Below, in pieces: positions 15,183-23,161 of a DNA stretch of 57,060 nucleotides. A program made the translations under genes and the position numbers. Under the pieces are notes generated by a model. That model was not told where the DNA came from, made no database searches, and saw only the letters and a list, made by a program, of their open reading frames with translations. The first letter of the stretch is position 1; each line of letters opens with the position of its first letter. The stretch lies in NCBI GenBank assembly GCA_009780175.1, contig WRAO01000014.1, forward strand, positions 1-57,060, in the 5' to 3' direction. Source of the stretch: Oscillospiraceae bacterium (GTDB lineage Bacteria > Bacillota > Clostridia > Oscillospirales > Oscillospiraceae).

Positions 15183-16052
15183 CTACTCATCTCGCTTACC
15201 GCGCTTTCCGATACGCGCTTTCAGTTCTCGAAGCGCGCCGCCATTGTCGGAAGCCTTTAGATTGGGGAAGGCGCGGAAGAGACGTGAACGGATACGGCCT
15301 CTATACTCGAGCAAAGCGGTAAACCGCTCAAACTCGTGTAGCCGTCTGCGGAGCCTGGAGCGGGCCTCCATTCTGCCCGCGTGGATACGCCCTCGCACAG
15401 TCCGCGCTCTTCCGGCAAACCCAGACGCCTCGATTCTGCGTGCCGCCTCAATCGCGGAGTCGCCAATCCCCTCCGCCAGAAAGTCGCTGCCCCGATTAAT
15501 CAGCGCGGACAGCCGGGTAATCTCCTGGAGATCCCGGTCAAGCTTCCGAACCGTCAGCACGGTGATTGCCACATCGACCATGAAATATAAGTAAAACAGA
15601 ACCAGCAAGACACGAAGAAGATAATAAGGAATCGACAACACAAGATAGGCGAGCGGGGGATGGATAACCTGAATCAACAAAAGCCCGATGACACCCCAGG
15701 CAAGGCTGAATTTGAGGCAAATATATCCGCCGAGATTAAACGGCTCCTCAGAATAATCCCACCAGGTAAGATGAAAGGCCCGCTTCAACAAAAAGCCCCC
15801 GACAAGCTCGAGAAAACTTCCAAGCAGCGCCGCCCCGAAGAAGACAAGGAACAAGTTATACCGCACAGACGTCAGGCTGAGAATCACAAGACCCGCGCCG
15901 AACCCATAGATCGGGCAAATGCACCCATTGAGAAACCCGCGGTTGACAAATTTGCCTGTGGTGACAGAACAATAAATCACCTCAAGGCACCAGCCAAGGA
16001 AAGCGTAGAGCGGGAAGATCCAAAGGAGTTGCATCCAAAGTTCTGACGGCAT
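15183..16052 (-). CDS. CmpB-type multi-spanning membrane protein (PF06541)
   Basis: 289 residues. The first ~180 contain about five hydrophobic helices. The opening LWIFPLYAFLGWCLEVIYCS is followed by GKFVNRGFLNGCICPIYGFG and by YICLKFSLAWG, all diagnostic of the clostridial putative ABC-transporter type II (CmpB) family, whose real function is unknown. The C-terminal ~110 residues are cytosolic and strongly basic (RRRLHEFERFTALLEYRGRI), an unusual Arg-rich tail that could bind nucleic acid or lipid head groups; that is inference. The ATG has GGGAGG. It is transcribed alone, divergently from the small protein at 16126. Confidence 0.82.
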   Translation of the reverse strand: MPSELWMQLLWIFPLYAFLGWCLEVIYCSVTTGKFVNRGFLNGCICPIYGFGAGLVILSLTSVRYNLFLVFFGAALLGSFLELVGGFLLKRAFHLTWWDYSEEPFNLGGYICLKFSLAWGVIGLLLIQVIHPPLAYLVLSIPYYLLRVLLVLFYLYFMVDVAITVLTVRKLDRDLQEITRLSALINRGSDFLAEGIGDSAIEAARRIEASGFAGRARTVRGRIHAGRMEARSRLRRRLHEFERFTALLEYRGRIRSRLFRAFPNLKASDNGGALRELKARIGKRGKRDE

Positions 16053-16059
16053 AACGCCA

Positions 16060-16110
16060 CCTCCCGTATAGGACTGGTCCCATTATAGCATACTAATGCC
16101 ATAGAAACAC
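16060..16110. promoter_or_regulatory. Divergent promoter region
   Basis: On the minus strand a TATAAT (complement of ATTATA, 16083-16088) stands ~35 bases before the CmpB-type gene. On the plus strand a CATACTAAT stretch (16090-16098) lies ~35 bases before the small gene at 16126. The -35 boxes are weak on both strands. Confidence 0.45.
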
Positions 16111-16125
16111 CAACGGAGGCGAAAT

Positions 16126-16284
16126 ATGGCGAAAGCAGGCATGCGCAGACCCGACCCCAAAGAACCACACGGCACGGAGAGCAACAAAAAACAGAAGTTC
16201 CCAAAGAACGACGCGCCCCCGGTGCCGGAGCTGCAGGGCAAAGAAAAATCCGGAAAGAAAAAAGTGGAGGAGCCGCTACCCTAA
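16126..16284 (+). CDS. Small basic, probably disordered protein
   Basis: 52 residues with a good ribosome site (CGGAGG) before the ATG. It begins MAKAGMRRPDPKEPHGTESN and ends KSGKKKVEEPLP; it is rich in Lys, Pro and Glu and has no hydrophobic core. I believe similar MAKAGMRRPDP proteins occur widely in Clostridia, but I cannot verify this here. Its last three codons overlap the end of the tocopherol-cyclase-like gene on the opposite strand. The 3' end forms half of a palindrome used as terminator. Confidence 0.65.
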   Translation: MAKAGMRRPDPKEPHGTESNKKQKFPKNDAPPVPELQGKEKSGKKKVEEPLP

Positions 16285-16302
16285 GAGCGGCTCCTCCATT
16301 TC
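16268..16302 (-). terminator. Palindromic terminator shared by two overlapping 3' ends
   Basis: A 12-13 bp stem of TGGAGGAGCCGCT type (about 16265-16277) with its complement (about 16286-16298). On the minus strand it is followed by CACTTTTTTC, a good terminator for the FAD/Rieske-cyclase operon. Both genes have their stop codons within the loop or arms. Confidence 0.7.
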
Positions 16303-17121
16303 ATATTCATAACTGGCGTGTTTGCTCCGCTCCTCGAATAAGACGCGCTCCCCCTCCGTGAACCGAAAATGCGCCGGACAAGAGATCGCCTCCCGAATCG
16401 TATGCGTCATCTCCCCGGAGCGGGGAGCGGGCAGGCGAAGACCTTCGTGACTGTCAACAGCGATCGAGAGCCGATATTTACCCCGCCGCAACTCCACAAT
16501 CCCCGGCGCCGCGCGAACAATCCTGCCGCCATTATACGTCGCCAGCCGATACTCCCGCCCATCGAGCCGAACCACAGCGATATGACCCCAGAAACGGATA
16601 CCGCAAAACGGAATCCGCGCCACCGCCGCCATAATCGAGCAATCCGTCCCAAACGCGTTGCACTGCACCCAAGTATAGCCACCCGGAAAAGAACGGCCGC
16701 TATCAGATTCAATATACCCGCGCCCCCCAGTGAAGTCGATGCGGACACCGTTTAAAGTGAGCGTACCCGCCAGGCCATGGTCCATACTAATAACCCCATG
16801 CCGGCATTCCATCGGAACATACCGAAACGGCCCCATAATGTCGCCCCGGATAGAAGTAAGCGCACCATAGCGCACCTCGCCGAACAGCCGCACCTCCGGA
16901 CAATCAATATCAAGCCGCACTCCGGAGCGGGAGAAGCTGTTTTCACCGATGCGGAGAGTATCGCCCCTGTGATATGCGGCCAAAGGATAGTTTACATAAT
17001 ACGAATCATCATTCGTCACAATCTGCACAAAGGCATGATCCCTCGCCCGGCCGGGAATCACCGCCAGAGACTTGCCCCCCGCCTGATGCTTATAATACCA
17101 TCCCTCAAACCGCGCACTCAT
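16276..17121 (-). CDS. Tocopherol-cyclase-like protein (PF14249)
   Basis: 281 residues. FEGWYYKHQAGGKSLAVIPG at the start, FSRSGVRLDIDCPEVRLFGE, then GRGYIESDSGRSFPGGYTWV and FWGHIAVVRLDGREYRLATY, match the bacterial branch of the tocopherol cyclase family, a beta-barrel lipocalin-like fold. In plants the family closes the chromanol ring; the bacterial members have no established role, and in a spore-forming anaerobe tocopherol synthesis is unlikely. The ATG overlaps the stop of the upstream FAD/Rieske oxidoreductase (ATGA), so the two are coupled and may act on the same lipid-like or quinone-like substrate. Confidence 0.82.
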   Translation of the reverse strand: MSARFEGWYYKHQAGGKSLAVIPGRARDHAFVQIVTNDDSYYVNYPLAAYHRGDTLRIGENSFSRSGVRLDIDCPEVRLFGEVRYGALTSIRGDIMGPFRYVPMECRHGVISMDHGLAGTLTLNGVRIDFTGGRGYIESDSGRSFPGGYTWVQCNAFGTDCSIMAAVARIPFCGIRFWGHIAVVRLDGREYRLATYNGGRIVRAAPGIVELRRGKYRLSIAVDSHEGLRLPAPRSGEMTHTIREAISCPAHFRFTEGERVLFEERSKHASYEYEMEEPLLG

Positions 17122-18416
17122 CGCGACAGCCTCTTCTTAGCGGGATTGTTGAGCACATGCCCCTCCTGGTCAAACCGCGACCCGTGACAGGCGCAATCCC
17201 AAGATCCCTCAACCCGGTTCTTGTGCAATTTACACCCCATATGCGCGCACCGCGGACCGCCGAGCGACAAAAGCCCCTTCGCCGCGGCGCCGAGATTGAC
17301 AAATAGCTGCCCGGACAGCATAGACCGCTGCGGACGATAAACCACCTCCCACGCGCTTTTCCCCTGCACAATGAGATCGGTGAGCAGTCCGGCAGCAACC
17401 ATAGACCCTGTCATACCCCACTTGTTAAAACCAGTAGCGACATACAGCGTCTTCGCCCCGCTGCGATGCCGCCCGATATAAGGCACGCGATCCAGCGACA
17501 TACAATCCTGCGTAGCCCAGCGGTGTTTGATGGCAGCCTTCGGATACACCTTCCGCACAAAAGCCTCCAACGCGGCATAACTGCCGCCCGCCTTGCCCGT
17601 CTTATGATCCCCGCCGCCGACGAAAAGCAGATCGCCGAAAGTTCGGAACGAAAGACCGGTTTCACGCTCGTCCAAATACATCCCATCGACCAGCGGCGCG
17701 TTTTCCAACGCAAGGACATAGCTGCGATGCTGATAGAGTTTCACGAAATAGAGCCCTGGGATATTGACGAGCGGATAATGCGTCGCCAACACAACCCGCC
17801 GCGCCCGAATCGTCCCGCCGGACGTATAAGCGGCGTGCTCGTCAATCTGGTGGACAAAGGTATTCTCATATACCTCCAATCCCTCCGCCAACGCGTAAAG
17901 CAGCTTCAACGGATGAAACTGCGCCTGCCCCTCCATCGCAATCGCACCGGCCGTAGAAAAGGGGAGAGGGGGATGATCGGCAATGGCTCCGGAGATACCG
18001 AGCCTGCGATAGGCCTCTGCTTCGCGCTCAAGCGCCAGCCTATCACGGACGGAATAGACATGGGCCGTTTTCTCCTCAAAATCACAAGGGAAACGCGCAT
18101 GCAGCGCGCGGTAACGCGCAATGGCCGCGGTGTTCGCGTCATAATACTGTCGAGCAATCTCCGCGCCGCGCCGTCGAATCAAATCGGCATAAATCAAACC
18201 ATGCTGCGCCGTAATCTTCGCGGTCGTATTCCCGGAAACGCCCCCGCCAATCGTCTTGCCCTCGACCACAATCGCGTGCACACCGGCCTCCTGGAGCAGA
18301 TGCGCGGTGAGAATGCCCGAGAGGCCGCCGCCGATAATGAGTACGTCCGCCGCCCTGTCTCCATCCAAGGCGGGACGGGGATGACGCGCAATCGTTTCAT
18401 GCCAAACAGAAGCCAT
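17118..18416 (-). CDS. FAD-dependent oxidoreductase with C-terminal Rieske domain
   Basis: 432 residues. The N-terminal Rossmann motif (VLIIGGGLSGILTAHLLQEA) and the following GGGVSGNTTAKITAQHGLIY mark the DadA/glycine-oxidase-like DAO family. TLYVATGFNKWGMTGSMVAA is the C-terminal FAD contact. Residues ~375-425 form a Rieske 2Fe-2S domain (CAHMGCKLHKN, then CACHGSRFD: CxH and CxxH ligands). This fusion is widespread in Gram-positive bacteria as an amine or amino-acid oxidoreductase of unknown substrate. The start at 18416 has AAGGGGG upstream; the open frame extends to 18569 without similarity. It is the first gene of a two-gene operon with the tocopherol-cyclase-like gene. Confidence 0.9.
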   Translation of the reverse strand: MASVWHETIARHPRPALDGDRAADVLIIGGGLSGILTAHLLQEAGVHAIVVEGKTIGGGVSGNTTAKITAQHGLIYADLIRRRGAEIARQYYDANTAAIARYRALHARFPCDFEEKTAHVYSVRDRLALEREAEAYRRLGISGAIADHPPLPFSTAGAIAMEGQAQFHPLKLLYALAEGLEVYENTFVHQIDEHAAYTSGGTIRARRVVLATHYPLVNIPGLYFVKLYQHRSYVLALENAPLVDGMYLDERETGLSFRTFGDLLFVGGGDHKTGKAGGSYAALEAFVRKVYPKAAIKHRWATQDCMSLDRVPYIGRHRSGAKTLYVATGFNKWGMTGSMVAAGLLTDLIVQGKSAWEVVYRPQRSMLSGQLFVNLGAAAKGLLSLGGPRCAHMGCKLHKNRVEGSWDCACHGSRFDQEGHVLNNPAKKRLSR

Positions 18417-18476
18417 ATACCTGACCCCCTTTCGCTCCATGTTACTACTAGCGTACCCACCAAAAGTGGAGTCGAT

Positions 18477-18513
18477 ACAAAAAGAGACGGAGATTATTTC
18501 TCCGTCTCTTTTT
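18477..18513. terminator. Terminator-like hairpin between two divergent genes
   Basis: A perfect 14-bp stem, AAAAAGAGACGGAG (18479-18492) with CTCCGTCTCTTTTT (18500-18513), loop of seven. It has T runs on both strands. Both flanking genes point away from it, so it does not end a visible gene; it could be an attenuator in one of the 5' leaders or end antisense transcripts. Confidence 0.6.
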
Positions 18514-18569
18514 CGGTTGTGTCCATGTGATATCTGCCATGATTGCGGCAAATCATACCGGGAGGGCAA

Positions 18570-18728
18570 ATGATGAATCGAGAAGTCATTGACATGCGTA
18601 TCAAACGGCTAGAAAAGGAGCTCGCGCTAATCAGCGCAAAACTCGCCGTAACAGTAGACCTTCTGACGATCCCGCACCAAGAGGTGGAAGAGTTATACAT
18701 CTCCCTAAGCCTGCCCGAGGAAGAATAG
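18570..18728 (+). CDS. Small coiled-coil protein, unknown function
   Basis: 52 residues from the ATG at 18570, which has GGGAGG six bases upstream. It reads MMNREVIDMRIKRLEKELAL then a heptad-like LISAKLAVTVDLLT, and ends in an acidic tail (LPEEE). It could form a short amphipathic helix or coiled coil. It converges on aroQ, with two bases between the stop codons. I recognise no family. A small soluble protein is likely; the role is unknown. Confidence 0.55.
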   Translation: MMNREVIDMRIKRLEKELALISAKLAVTVDLLTIPHQEVEELYISLSLPEEE

Positions 18729-18730
18729 CC

Positions 18731-19165
18731 CTACTCGCCCAAATACCCCTTCAACCAAACAATCGCCTGCCGATATCCGTCAATTCCCGCGCCGCTGATC
18801 GTCTTCACACAGGCCATCCCCGCGTAAGACACCTGCCGAAACGCTTCCCGCCTCGCCACATCCGAGACATGCACCTCTACCGCGGGAAGCGCCACAGCCT
18901 TCAGCGCGTCAAGAATGGCGATGCTGGTATGCGTATAAGCCGCGGGGTTAATCACAATGCCATCTGCAGAGCCGTAAGCCGCCTGAATGGCGTCCACAAT
19001 CGCCCCTTCGTGGTTAGATTGAAAAAGCGTGACCTCAATACCCTCCTGCGCACAAGTAGCGCGGACGAGCCGCTCCAACGCCGCATAATCCGCCTGCCCA
19101 TAGAGCTCCGGCTCACGAAGCCCGAGCAGATTGAGGTTAGGGCCGTTAATCACCAAGAGTTTCAT
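18731..19165 (-). CDS. aroQ: 3-Dehydroquinate dehydratase, type II
   Basis: 144 residues, the usual size. INGPNLNLLGLREPELYG holds the catalytic Tyr and Arg loop, NPAAYTHTSIAILDALK the substrate Asn and His, and VEVHVSDVARREAFR the catalytic His. It removes water from 3-dehydroquinate to give 3-dehydroshikimate, the third step of the shikimate pathway. I start at the ATG at 19165, where similarity begins; the frame overlaps the end of aroE/K by 20 bases. It is the last gene of the aromatic operon. Confidence 0.96.
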   Translation of the reverse strand: MKLLVINGPNLNLLGLREPELYGQADYAALERLVRATCAQEGIEVTLFQSNHEGAIVDAIQAAYGSADGIVINPAAYTHTSIAILDALKAVALPAVEVHVSDVARREAFRQVSYAGMACVKTISGAGIDGYRQAIVWLKGYLGE

Positions 19166-20381
19166 CAAACACCTCCAAGATTCTATCCGCCGCCACGTCC
19201 GGCTCTCCCGCGTTCTGCACCGTATCATCCGCAAACCGCTGATACAGCGGGAGCCGCTGCGCGTACATCTCGCGCAAATCCCCCTGCGACAAAGGCCGAT
19301 CACCCCGCGCAAGCGCAGACACCGGCCGCTCCAGAAAGAAAATCATCCCATTCTGATGCAGATGCCGATAATTCTCCTCCCGTGTCACAACCCCGCCGCC
19401 GGTCGCGATGATGAGTCCGGATTCTTTGCCCCACTTTGCCAAAACTTCCGTCTCCCGCAGGCGAAATCCGGCTTCGCCCTCTCGCTCAAAAATCTCCGGG
19501 ATAGACAACCCCGCCGCCAGCGCAATCTCATGGTCCGTATCAATCAACAGCCGACCCGTACACGCGTGCAGAATAGAACCAACCGTACTCTTCCCGCTTC
19601 CCGGCATGCCAACAAGAATGATGTTTTGTGTCTGGTTGCGAAGTTTACATAAAACATAATCTATCTGATTTGCGTCAATCTGCCTTCCCGCAAAATATTC
19701 CGCCGCTGCCGCCGCCTGCCCGACCAGCATAGTAAGCCCCCCGACGCAGGGAACCGCCCGATCCGTCGCATCCATCAAAAGATGCGTGCGGGATGGATTG
19801 TAGATGAGATCCAGCACGCCATCAAGGCGCGGAAAGAGAGCGAGGTCAACCGGAGCGGCCTCCACGTGCGGATACATACCGACAGGCGTAGTATTGACAA
19901 CAATTTCCGTGTCCGCGTGCAGATGTAAGTTGACATAATTATTTTGTCCGTCGCGAGAAACAACAACGATCTCCCGCGCGCCCTGTTCGCGCAGCACATG
20001 GCACACCGTGAGACTGGACCCGCCGCTGCCCAGCACCAACACCTTCTTGCCCGCCGCCGAAATGCCGCTTTTCCGAAGCATAGAGAGAAAACCAACGGCA
20101 TCCGTGTTGTGTCCATACAAGCTCCCATCCGCCATGCGCACAATGGTATTGACACTCCCAATAGCCTGCGCGTCCGGTGAAAGCGCGTGACAAAATGGAA
20201 TCACCGTCTGCTTATAGGGAATGGTCACATTGATCCCATCCCAATCCCCCCGCTCTAGAAACGCGGGCAGACCCTCCGGCTCCACCTCAAAGAGCTCGTA
20301 AGAATACCCGCCCCCCAGCGCCGCGTGAATAGTGGGGGAGTAGCTGTGCTGCAACGTCCGGCCAAGCAATCCGCACCGCAT
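19146..20381 (-). CDS. aroE-aroK: Fused shikimate dehydrogenase - shikimate kinase
   Basis: 411 residues with two enzymes. Residues 1-250 are AroE: GLLGRTLQHSYSPTIHAALG, NVTIPYK with the catalytic Lys, VNTIVRMADGSLYGHNTDAV, and the NADP loop LGSGGSSLTVC. Residues ~253-411 are shikimate kinase: Walker A GMPGSGKST, DTDHEI for Mg and shikimate, GGGVVTRE and the RPLSQGD lid. The fusion carries out two successive steps, from dehydroshikimate to shikimate 3-phosphate. The start overlaps the pheA stop (TGATG). Such fusions are known in some Clostridia; the order AroE-AroK here is in pathway order. Confidence 0.95.
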   Translation of the reverse strand: MRCGLLGRTLQHSYSPTIHAALGGGYSYELFEVEPEGLPAFLERGDWDGINVTIPYKQTVIPFCHALSPDAQAIGSVNTIVRMADGSLYGHNTDAVGFLSMLRKSGISAAGKKVLVLGSGGSSLTVCHVLREQGAREIVVVSRDGQNNYVNLHLHADTEIVVNTTPVGMYPHVEAAPVDLALFPRLDGVLDLIYNPSRTHLLMDATDRAVPCVGGLTMLVGQAAAAAEYFAGRQIDANQIDYVLCKLRNQTQNIILVGMPGSGKSTVGSILHACTGRLLIDTDHEIALAAGLSIPEIFEREGEAGFRLRETEVLAKWGKESGLIIATGGGVVTREENYRHLHQNGMIFFLERPVSALARGDRPLSQGDLREMYAQRLPLYQRFADDTVQNAGEPDVAADRILEVFDETLGD

Positions 20382-21526
20382 CAGAGCGCCTCAGAATAAC
20401 TGCCAAGATATTTAAACTGATCGCAAATATCCTGCAAACTGCAAAGCAGTTTGGCGAACTCCTCCGAGTAGACGGATGTCTCCAACCCGAAATAGAACAT
20501 AAACTGAAAATCCCGATCCGGCAAAGGACGGCTCTCCAGCTTATTGAGATTGATCCCAAGTGCGTAGAAACGCGCCAATACCTTATACAACGCCCCGGGA
20601 CGATGAGGTGTGGTTAACATAATGTTAGTCCGATCAGCGCCCGGATAGATTTCCAGCTTACGCGAAATGCAAATAAAACGCGTGTAATTGTTGCTGCGAT
20701 CTTGGATGTCATGCGCCAGCGCGGAGAGCCCATAGAGTTCGATGCAACTGTGAGAAGAAATGGCCGCGATGTCCCGCCGGGATGAGCCGGCCACAATCGC
20801 CGCGGCCGCCGCGGTATTCTCACAGGGCGTAATCTTCACACCTGGCCCAAACTGCTCCAAATACCCGGCGCACTGCGCAATGGCCTGCTCGTGAGAGAAA
20901 ATCTCCCGGATATCCTCCAATTTCACGCCGCGCGGTGCCAAGAGATTATGATCCACCTTGAGCCGAAGGCTGCGGACAATATAGAAATCATGGCTCTGCA
21001 TCAAATTATAAATCTTGTTCACCGAGCCAGCTGTACTATTTTCCAAGGGCAGGACCCCATAATCACAGAACCCGTTCTGGATGGCGGCAAAAACACTCTC
21101 GAAACTCTTGCAATACTGCACATTAGGCCGCTGAAACAGCCGCTCGACAGCCTGCTCCGAATACGCCCCCGGCACCCCCTGGCAAGCCACGGTGGCAGAG
21201 GACGGAAACAACTTCGGCGTGTTCTGAATGGCGGCCTGAATTTCCTCATAAAGCGGCGAAGCGACCACCCGCTGGTCGGATTGCAAATTCCGGCTGAGCT
21301 CAAACAAAGTGTCGTAGAGCGTATGCGCGTAAGGCGCGAGGTCTTTCCGAACCTTCGATTCTATGACCCGCAATTTCTCCGCCTCCCGCCGGCGATCCAA
21401 AACAGGGAGGCCCTCCGCCTCCTTAATCGCGGCGATCTCTTTGACGATATCCATGCGCTGTTCAAACAGAGCGAGGAGCTCGCTGTCTACTTGGTCAATT
21501 TGTTGTCTGAAGTTGTCTAAACTCAT
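20381..21526 (-). CDS. pheA: P-protein: chorismate mutase - prephenate dehydratase
   Basis: 381 residues. An AroQ-type chorismate mutase helix bundle (1-85: LDNFRQQIDQVDSELLALFE, DRRREAEKL) is followed by prephenate dehydratase (~105-285: ACQGVPGAYSEQAVERLFQR, LPLENSTAGSVNKIYNLM with the catalytic Thr) and a C-terminal ACT domain (~300-375: TTPHRPGALYKVLARFYALG, then NKLESRPLPDR) that binds phenylalanine for feedback inhibition. It commits chorismate to phenylalanine. The start at 21526 has AAGGAGG eight bases upstream; a longer open frame has no such site. It is the only branch-specific gene in the operon; tyrA is not here. Confidence 0.96.
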   Translation of the reverse strand: MSLDNFRQQIDQVDSELLALFEQRMDIVKEIAAIKEAEGLPVLDRRREAEKLRVIESKVRKDLAPYAHTLYDTLFELSRNLQSDQRVVASPLYEEIQAAIQNTPKLFPSSATVACQGVPGAYSEQAVERLFQRPNVQYCKSFESVFAAIQNGFCDYGVLPLENSTAGSVNKIYNLMQSHDFYIVRSLRLKVDHNLLAPRGVKLEDIREIFSHEQAIAQCAGYLEQFGPGVKITPCENTAAAAAIVAGSSRRDIAAISSHSCIELYGLSALAHDIQDRSNNYTRFICISRKLEIYPGADRTNIMLTTPHRPGALYKVLARFYALGINLNKLESRPLPDRDFQFMFYFGLETSVYSEEFAKLLCSLQDICDQFKYLGSYSEAL

Positions 21527-21542
21527 GGTGGGACCTCCTTCA

Positions 21543-22046
21543 CTATTCTTTGATAATCGCATACAACTTCGTATCAACGAACGCGCCATGCTTAACCGCG
21601 TTCTTCCTCAATGTCCCCTCATACACAAAACCCGCCTTCTCCAACACCTGGCACGAGGCAACATTGCGGACAAACGGTTCAGCAAAAATCCGGACAATAT
21701 CCGTACGCTCAAACACATAACGACAGACCTGCCCGACCGCGTCTGTCATCACACCCTTGCCCCAGCATCCCGCCGCGATATAATACCCCATCTCAGCGGT
21801 AAGACGATGAATATTATCCTTCCGAAACACACCGATGCATCCCGCAACTACCTCATCAACCGTAATCGCCCAAACATAGGCCGTGTCACGGTCAGCGGCA
21901 AGTATGGCGGAAATATAAGCCTCCGCGTCTGCGCGCGTATAGGGAAAGGGGAGGTCCCGCAAGTTATCCTGCACAGCCTCGTTGTTCAATAGCGCCGCAA
22001 GCGCCGCCGCATCGTCCATCCGCAATGCGCGAATCTCTATCTGCAC
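21543..22046 (-). CDS. GNAT family N-acetyltransferase
   Basis: 167 residues of the RimJ/RimL-like GNAT type: IEIRALRMDDAAALAALLNN at the start, the acetyl-CoA site GYYIAAGCWGKGVMTDAVGQ, and the closing PFVRNVASCQVLEKAGFVYE. It transfers acetyl from acetyl-CoA to an unknown amine or protein N terminus. It sits between aroC and pheA with 12 and 16 bases to its neighbours, so it is in the aromatic operon, though nothing in the sequence ties it to the pathway. Confidence 0.88.
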   Translation of the reverse strand: MQIEIRALRMDDAAALAALLNNEAVQDNLRDLPFPYTRADAEAYISAILAADRDTAYVWAITVDEVVAGCIGVFRKDNIHRLTAEMGYYIAAGCWGKGVMTDAVGQVCRYVFERTDIVRIFAEPFVRNVASCQVLEKAGFVYEGTLRKNAVKHGAFVDTKLYAIIKE

Positions 22047-22058
22047 ATCATCCGCCCC

Positions 22059-23054
22059 CTACAACATCGCGTCATAAATCGCGATCGCCGCCGCCGCTTC
22101 GATACAGGGCATGGCCCGCGGCGTGATGCAAGTGTCGTGCCGCCCGTCCACCGCTATCATGGCAGACTCTCCCGTGCGGAGGTTCACGCTCTCCTGCGAT
22201 AGCGCAAGGGTAGGCGTAGGCTTAATGGCGGTGCGGAAAACCAGAGGCATACCAGTAGTAATGCCGCCCAGAATACCGCCATGATGATTCGTACGCGTCT
22301 GGACCGTATCGCCGTCAAAATAGAAGGCGTCATTGTGCTCAGACCCCAGCATAGCCGCCCCTCCAAACCCCGCTCCGAACTCAATGCCCTTCACGGAGGG
22401 AATGCCAAACACAAGCCCCGCGATACGGTTCTCCATCCCGTCAAAGATGGGATCCCCCAACCCAGCAGGCAGGCCGATCGCGATACACTCAATGATCCCG
22501 CCGACCGAATCCTGCTTCTGTATCGTACGGTTGAGAATCGCCACCATCTCGTCAAAGGGAGGGTCCGCCACCCCGCCGAGTTCCGTGATGTGCGACCCAA
22601 TCGCAACCCCCCGCCGCGCCAAGAGTTGCAGACAAATCCCCCCCGCGACGCAGAGCGGCGCCGTCAAACGCCCTGAGAAATGCCCCCCGCCCCTACGATC
22701 CTGATGCCCGCCATATTTGACATGCCCTGTAAAATCCGCGTGACCGGGCCGGGGGATGTTCGCGAAATCGTCATAGTCAGCGGAATGCGCGTTCAAATTC
22801 GGCAAAATCGCCGTAATCGGCGTGCCGGTGGTTTTACCATCTTTGATCCCCGACAAAAACTGCGGAACATCAGACTCCTTCCGCGGCGTAGACCCAGGGA
22901 AAAGGCCGGGCGCGCGGCGATCCAGAAAAGCCTGAAGCGCCTCCAAGTCGATGACCTCACCCGCCGGAATGCCATCCAACGTCACCCCGACGGCAGTGCC
23001 GTGGGACTCGCCAAAAAGTGAGAGTGTAAGACGATTTTTCCAAGTGCTAGACAT
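22059..23054 (-). CDS. aroC: Chorismate synthase
   Basis: 331 residues. LTLSLFGESHGTAVGVTLDG is the family start, RPGHADFTGHVKYGGHQD and RGGGHFSGRLTAPL form the FMN and EPSP site, and TPTLALSQESVNLRTGESA closes the pocket. It converts EPSP to chorismate with reduced FMN. The ATG has an AAAGGAG site. It lies 107 bases beyond aroA, the only sizeable gap in the operon; I see no terminator there. The RGGGHFSGR form of the motif is the usual one in Clostridia rather than RGGGRSSAR. Confidence 0.95.
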   Translation of the reverse strand: MSSTWKNRLTLSLFGESHGTAVGVTLDGIPAGEVIDLEALQAFLDRRAPGLFPGSTPRKESDVPQFLSGIKDGKTTGTPITAILPNLNAHSADYDDFANIPRPGHADFTGHVKYGGHQDRRGGGHFSGRLTAPLCVAGGICLQLLARRGVAIGSHITELGGVADPPFDEMVAILNRTIQKQDSVGGIIECIAIGLPAGLGDPIFDGMENRIAGLVFGIPSVKGIEFGAGFGGAAMLGSEHNDAFYFDGDTVQTRTNHHGGILGGITTGMPLVFRTAIKPTPTLALSQESVNLRTGESAMIAVDGRHDTCITPRAMPCIEAAAAIAIYDAML

Positions 23055-23161
23055 ATGTGTGGCTCCTTTCAGGTATGGGGATAAGCGAACTTTGCGTGCG
23101 GTGTATGGTATGCTTTTCGGGATATAGGCTCCTTTTCCAAAGGAACTGCCAGGCGAAGTCC

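Noticed and set aside
22630-22720. Altered chorismate synthase motif (RGGGHFSGR instead of RGGGRSSAR)
   Set aside because: To my knowledge this is the ordinary form in clostridial enzymes, not a lost active site.
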